In this document: piece by piece, positions 61,223 to 64,000 of the stretch
Layout: each line of letters starts with the position of its first letter
Position numbering within the stretch: position 1 is the stretch's first letter
Origin: Microbacteriaceae bacterium PS02070
GTDB taxonomy: Bacteria; Actinomycetota; Actinomycetes; Actinomycetales; Microbacteriaceae
Assembly (NCBI GenBank): GCA_029959865.1
Contig: JASCPE010000001.1
Coordinates: 1 to 64,000 of the forward strand
Direction: 5' to 3'
DNA: 64,000 nt
The notes under the pieces: generated by a model
The model's database searches: none
Seen by the model: only the letters and a program-made list of their open reading frames with translations
What the model was told of the DNA's origin: nothing
Position numbers and translations under genes: made by a program

Positions 61223-61330
61223 ATCTTCAGTTCCCCCGTCTGCGGTAGCGAAGCAACGCTATCAAGGACTCGCCGAGTGAACCCCGCGAGCCTCGGCGTG
61301 CGAGGCGAATTCCGACTCCGCGAACTTTAT

Positions 61331-61336
61331 TAGGCT
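61331..61336 (+). promoter_or_regulatory. -10 element (leaderless) of alpha/beta hydrolase
   Basis: TAGGCT, 6 nt before the ATG at 61343. Confidence 0.55.
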
Positions 61337-61342
61337 GGATAC

Positions 61343-62263
61343 ATGAGTGATCCGAGCTTGGGGGAGAGTGTCGCGGACGCACTGATGCAGGCCGACGAGA
61401 AGCTCCAGAGGACAGCGGCCGAGGTGGGCGAACAGGTGACCACTGCGGTCCGCCACGCTGACAGCGCCGCGCAGAAAGCGGCCGACGACATCGTCGACCA
61501 ACTCGCGGGAATCACTGTCGACGGCGAGGTTGACCGGTTCGACCTCGACGGGGCGACGATCATCATCGAGCAGCACGGCTCCGGCGACGCGCTCTACGTC
61601 CTCGTGCACGGCATCGGGATGGGCAGAAGCGTCTTCGGCGACCTCGTCGCGCACCTCCAGTCGCACGGGCGCGTCTGGACGATCGACCTCCCCGGGTACG
61701 GCGAAACCCCGGAGCCTCCGCGCACGCCCACGATCGCGCGGATGGCGGACACGGTCGCGGCGTACCTCCACTCCCGCGACGTGACCGGCGCGACCCTCGT
61801 CGGACACTCCATGGGCACCCAGGTGGTCGCCTCACTCGCGGTCCGTCACCCCGACCTCGTCGGCGACCTGGTCCTGGCCGCTCCCACCGTGGACGACCAA
61901 GCCCGTCACATCCTGACGCAGTTCTGGCGTCTCCTGAGCGATCTTCAGGGCGAGAGCTACCGGGTGCTCCTGCTCGGAGCACGTGAGTATCTGCGCGCGG
62001 GCCCGCACCTCGGCATGAAGATGAAGGCGATGATCACCGACGTGCCCGAGAAGATCTACCCCGACATCGCCGCGCCGACGCTCGTGCTGCGCGGACAGAC
62101 GGATCCGGTGTCGCCGCGGGCGTGGTCCAAGAAGGTCGTCGACCTCATCCCGGACGCGACCTATATGGAGCTGGAGGCGCACGGGCACGAGACCCTCATC
62201 CGCGATGGGAAGCCCGCGACCGAGGCGATCCTGGAGTGGCAGCAGGACCGAGCCACGTCGTGA
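61343..62263 (+). CDS. Alpha/beta hydrolase with N-terminal helical extension
   Basis: A 306-aa hydrolase. Residues 1-65 form an Ala-rich amphipathic helix (SVADALMQADEKLQRTAAEV) not usual for the family. The core follows: VLVHGIGMGRS, the nucleophile elbow GHSMGTQVV near 155, and the His in LEAHGHETL. The extension may mediate oligomerisation or membrane contact. The substrate is unknown; this compact member could be considered for MenH, but the context does not support it. Confidence 0.82.
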   Translation: MSDPSLGESVADALMQADEKLQRTAAEVGEQVTTAVRHADSAAQKAADDIVDQLAGITVDGEVDRFDLDGATIIIEQHGSGDALYVLVHGIGMGRSVFGDLVAHLQSHGRVWTIDLPGYGETPEPPRTPTIARMADTVAAYLHSRDVTGATLVGHSMGTQVVASLAVRHPDLVGDLVLAAPTVDDQARHILTQFWRLLSDLQGESYRVLLLGAREYLRAGPHLGMKMKAMITDVPEKIYPDIAAPTLVLRGQTDPVSPRAWSKKVVDLIPDATYMELEAHGHETLIRDGKPATEAILEWQQDRATS

Positions 62264-62266
62264 GCC

Positions 62267-62551
62267 TCAGCGCAGGATTCCGGCTCGATCGGGGTGCGCG
62301 TCGAACCAGTCTGCGACGTACCAGCACACCGGGCTGACGACACGGTCGCCCCGCGCCTCGATGTCGGCCGCGGCGCGATCGACGATCTCTGCTGCGTGCC
62401 CGTGGCCGCGGAACGCGGGGATCGTATAGGCCCGGGTCAGCGCGCGGGTGCGCCCATCGTCGCGATAATCGAGGACGCTCACGAGGTCGGAGCCCTGGTG
62501 CAGGGTGTACCGGGAGGCATCGGGTTCGTCGGCGAAGGTGTAGTCGCTCAT
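62267..62551 (-). CDS. Small GNAT-type N-acetyltransferase (YidJ/Gtn-like)
   Basis: A 94-aa minimal acetyltransferase domain of the YidJ type. VLDYRDDGRTRALTRAYTIPAFRGHGHAAEIVDRA contains the CoA-binding RGHG. VSPVCWYVADWFDAHPD is the typical end. ATG at 62551 has TAGCGT 6 nt upstream. The acceptor is unknown. Confidence 0.85.
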   Translation of the reverse strand: MSDYTFADEPDASRYTLHQGSDLVSVLDYRDDGRTRALTRAYTIPAFRGHGHAAEIVDRAAADIEARGDRVVSPVCWYVADWFDAHPDRAGILR

Positions 62552-62557
62552 ACCCCC

Positions 62558-62563
62558 ACGCTA
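62558..62563 (-). promoter_or_regulatory. -10 element (leaderless) of small GNAT gene
   Basis: TAGCGT on the minus strand, 6 nt from the ATG at 62551. Confidence 0.5.
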
Positions 62564-62639
62564 CGCCGCTCACTCGCAGTCACGGCCGCTGAGCTCGGCG
62601 TCATATCCCGTCACATTCGCTGAGCGGCTGGAGAACGGT

Positions 62640-62669
62640 TTGACACATCTCGTCATCCGCGGCCATAAT
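62640..62669 (+). promoter_or_regulatory. Consensus promoter driving a leaderless cysteine-rich upstream ORF
   Basis: TTGACA (62640-62645), an 18-bp spacer and CATAAT (62664-62669). Transcription 7-8 nt downstream would begin on, or within one base of, the ATG at 62677. It is the clearest sigma-70-type promoter I see in the window. Confidence 0.75.
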
Positions 62670-62676
62670 CGACCCC

Positions 62677-62775
62677 ATGACTGACAACGCACGCTCTCTG
62701 TCCGCCTGGGAGGCGAACGGGACTGCCGGCGACATGGCCGGCCGCGTTGTCATGTGTTGTCGAATGTGCCGCTGA
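62677..62775 (+). CDS. 32-aa cysteine-rich leader peptide (probable attenuator ORF)
   Basis: An unannotated short frame: MTDNARSLSAWEANGTAGDM, then AGRVV, and ending Met-Cys-Cys-Arg-Met-Cys-Arg-stop. Three of the last six residues are Cys. The ATG coincides with the transcription start predicted from the consensus promoter, so the frame would be read leaderless. Three potential hairpins and 120 nt separate its stop from the winged-helix regulator gene. Cysteine-rich leaderless upstream ORFs in mycobacteria act as cysteine-responsive attenuators; applying that model here is inference. The peptide itself is probably not functional. Confidence 0.65.
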   Translation: MTDNARSLSAWEANGTAGDMAGRVVMCCRMCR

Positions 62776-62791
62776 ATCGCGACACCGCCGG

Positions 62792-62856
62792 TCACCGCCG
62801 TTTCTGAACACGGCGTGATGACCCCCGGCCCTCGGGCCGTGCATGCCGAATGGCAC
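62792..62856 (+). promoter_or_regulatory. Hairpins between leader ORF and winged-helix gene
   Basis: Three structures occur in a row: TCA-C-CGCCG/CGGCG-TGA (62792-62818, with a bulged C); CGGCC-CTCG-GGCCG (62826-62839, perfect); and GTGCAT/ATG-G-CAC (62839-62856, with a bulged G). CACCGCCG is also present one period upstream at 62783-62790 and could compete for CGGCG at 62811-62815. Ribosome stalling at the leader Cys codons could select between these pairings. Confidence 0.5.
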
Positions 62857-62895
62857 CTCGCAACACCCGTCATCTCCTCCTCCTAAGGAAAATCC

Positions 62896-63579
62896 ATGTC
62901 TACTCCCGCTCTCCTCACCCCGCCCGCACCCCGTCACCTCCGCGCCGTCGAGGATCTCCCCGAATCCCGCCAGAACGCCACCGCTCCTCGCGGGTTCGCA
63001 CTCTACGTCGGCATCGACGAGGACAAGGCCAACGTCGACGGCGTCTCGCTCTCGCAGATCGTCTCTGCTCTGCGCGCCACCATCGCAGACCTCGCCCCGC
63101 ACGCCGAGACCTACGCCACCGTCGCTCTCGCGCCCGTCGGCGCAGGGGGTCGCGATGTCGATGTCGTCCGTCTCGCCCTCCATGAGCCCAGCGCCGTCGC
63201 CCGCACCAAGCAGGACGTCGCCGATGAGGACCGCGCGCCCGGCGGTGTCACGATCGACATCTCCCGCCGCCGCGTTCTGATCGACGGCAACACCGTCGCG
63301 CTGACGTTCAAGGAGTTCGAGCTCCTGCAATACCTCGTGCTGCGCGAGGGCCGCACGATCGAGCGCACCGAACTGGTCGGATCGCTGTGGACCAACGCCG
63401 CCGAGGAAGAGGCCCCCGGTGAGCGCACGATCGATGTCCACGTCCGGCGCCTGCGCGCCAAGCTCGGGAGCTACGAGGACATCGTGCGCACCGTCCGGGG
63501 CGTCGGCTACCGCTTCGACCGGCACGCGGACGTCGTCATCCGCTTCGGCCACGGCACTCCCTCCCCCGACCGATTCTGA
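62896..63579 (+). CDS. Orphan winged-helix (OmpR/PhoB C-terminal type) regulator without receiver
   Basis: A 227-aa protein. Residues 1-115 are a domain of unknown fold (ALYVGIDEDKANVDGVSLSQ and so on) that lacks the receiver Asp/Lys residues. The C-terminal part is an intact winged helix: VTIDISRRRVLIDG, then LTFKEFELLQYLVLREGRTI, RTIDVHVRRLRAKLG and TVRGVGYRF. It would bind DNA without phosphorelay control. AAGGAA precedes ATG 62896. The upstream Cys-rich leader ORF suggests control by cysteine availability. It matches a recurrent Microbacteriaceae type, but targets are unknown. Confidence 0.85.
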   Translation: MSTPALLTPPAPRHLRAVEDLPESRQNATAPRGFALYVGIDEDKANVDGVSLSQIVSALRATIADLAPHAETYATVALAPVGAGGRDVDVVRLALHEPSAVARTKQDVADEDRAPGGVTIDISRRRVLIDGNTVALTFKEFELLQYLVLREGRTIERTELVGSLWTNAAEEEAPGERTIDVHVRRLRAKLGSYEDIVRTVRGVGYRFDRHADVVIRFGHGTPSPDRF

Positions 63580-63586
63580 TCCGCCG

Positions 63587-63592
63587 TATCGT
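63587..63592 (+). promoter_or_regulatory. -10 element (leaderless) of AlkA-type gene
   Basis: TATCGT, 6 nt before the GTG at 63599. Confidence 0.45.
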
Positions 63593-63598
63593 GGCGGG

Positions 63599-64000
63599 GT
63601 GCCTCCCGCCGCGAAACGCTCCTATCGCGTCGCCGACCTCGTCGACGCTCGGGCGGCGTTGCTGTTCGGGCGCCGCGGGCCGCGCGACCCCACCGTCCAC
63701 GTCGACGGGGCCACCGTGTGGCGGGCAACGCGCACTCCCGAGGGCCCGGCGACGGTGGCCGCGCGGTGCGTGTCCGGCGCCGTAGACGCGGTTGCCTGGG
63801 GCCCGGGCGCCGAGTGGGCGCTGGACCAGCTTCCCCGGCGGTGGGGCGCGGATGACGACCTCACCGGCTTCGATGCGACGAAACACCCCGTCGTCGAGAC
63901 CGCCACGCGCCGGTTTCCGGGCCTGCGGCTCGGCGCGACCGATCTCGTCATGGACGCGCTTGTCGAGGCGATCTTCGAGCAGAAGGTCACCGGCCTGCAG
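63599..64000 (+). CDS. DNA-3-methyladenine glycosylase 2-like (AlkA family), 3' truncated by window
   Basis: The first 134 residues of a DNA glycosylase. The N-terminal region has DARAALLFGRRGPRDPTVHV, the FDATKHPVVETATRRFPGLRL core, and the typical DALVEAIFEQKVTGLQ entering the helix-hairpin-helix domain. The catalytic Asp lies beyond the edge. It would excise alkylated bases. GTG at 63599 has TATCGT 6 nt upstream. Possible partner of the regulator encoded just before it. Confidence 0.85.
   Translation, partial: MPPAAKRSYRVADLVDARAALLFGRRGPRDPTVHVDGATVWRATRTPEGPATVAARCVSGAVDAVAWGPGAEWALDQLPRRWGADDDLTGFDATKHPVVETATRRFPGLRLGATDLVMDALVEAIFEQKVTGLQ

Noticed and set aside
61343..62263. Calling this hydrolase MenH
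   Set aside because: It is 40 kb from the men block and carries an unusual N-terminal helix; the active-site pattern is generic.

Overview
The window is a high-GC chromosomal segment of an actinobacterium, most likely a Microbacteriaceae member of the Microbacterium type. The menaquinone pathway, System II cytochrome c maturation, DUF222/HNH, DUF4229, DUF6804, bS22-like and BldC-like genes, and heavy use of GTG starts, all point that way. The genus is inferred from gene content; no 16S gene is present. Gene density is high, with about 64 protein genes, one tRNA and no rRNA, CRISPR array or intact prophage.

Layout. 1-350: the tail of an IS481-type transposase abuts a tRNA-Tyr gene. 350-10300: housekeeping and accessory genes, namely an EF-G-binding FBP protein, acetyltransferases, YajQ, a DUF222-HNH protein, LuxS coupled to a short-chain dehydrogenase, a Bcr/CflA exporter, an alpha/beta hydrolase and a zinc alcohol dehydrogenase. 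10350-24290: a respiratory quinone block with FprA-type ferredoxin reductase, a long-chain prenyl diphosphate synthase, MenG, MenF, MenD, MenA, MenE, MenB and MenC, interleaved with PPK2, DUF402, DUF4229 and an F420-type oxidoreductase. MenH and the DHNA-CoA thioesterase are not in the cluster. 24275-30070: a TetR repressor facing an MMPL exporter (fused to a decayed ABC-like domain) and a YhgE/Pip protein, with two adjoining perfect operators between them. 30110-34817: a phosphatase-TlpA-CcdA-ResB-CcsB operon for cytochrome c assembly, which serves the same respiratory chain as menaquinone. 34841-44250: DedA, an archaeal-type aspartyl-tRNA synthetase, glutaredoxin, a 32-aa ribosomal protein, BldC, ArsR, a TrkH/TrkA potassium system, ProC, TadA and Upp. 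44231-53830: a RecB-like nuclease/helicase, NAD synthetase, an FAD oxidoreductase, a nucleosidase, a repeat-rich exported protein and a kinase-fold protein. 53938-64000: a two-component system, SbcCD, DUF808, a hydrolase, and finally an orphan winged-helix regulator followed by an AlkA-type glycosylase cut by the window edge.

The most interesting locus is 62640-63579. A consensus promoter is placed so that transcription should begin on the ATG of an unannotated 32-codon reading frame ending in Cys-Cys-Arg-Met-Cys-Arg. It is followed by competing hairpins and then the winged-helix regulator gene. This looks like a leaderless cysteine-sensing attenuator.

A second, window-wide signal is that at least 20 genes have an ANNNT-type -10 hexamer exactly 6-7 nt before the start codon and no Shine-Dalgarno. 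This implies widespread leaderless transcripts and independently fixes many start codons.
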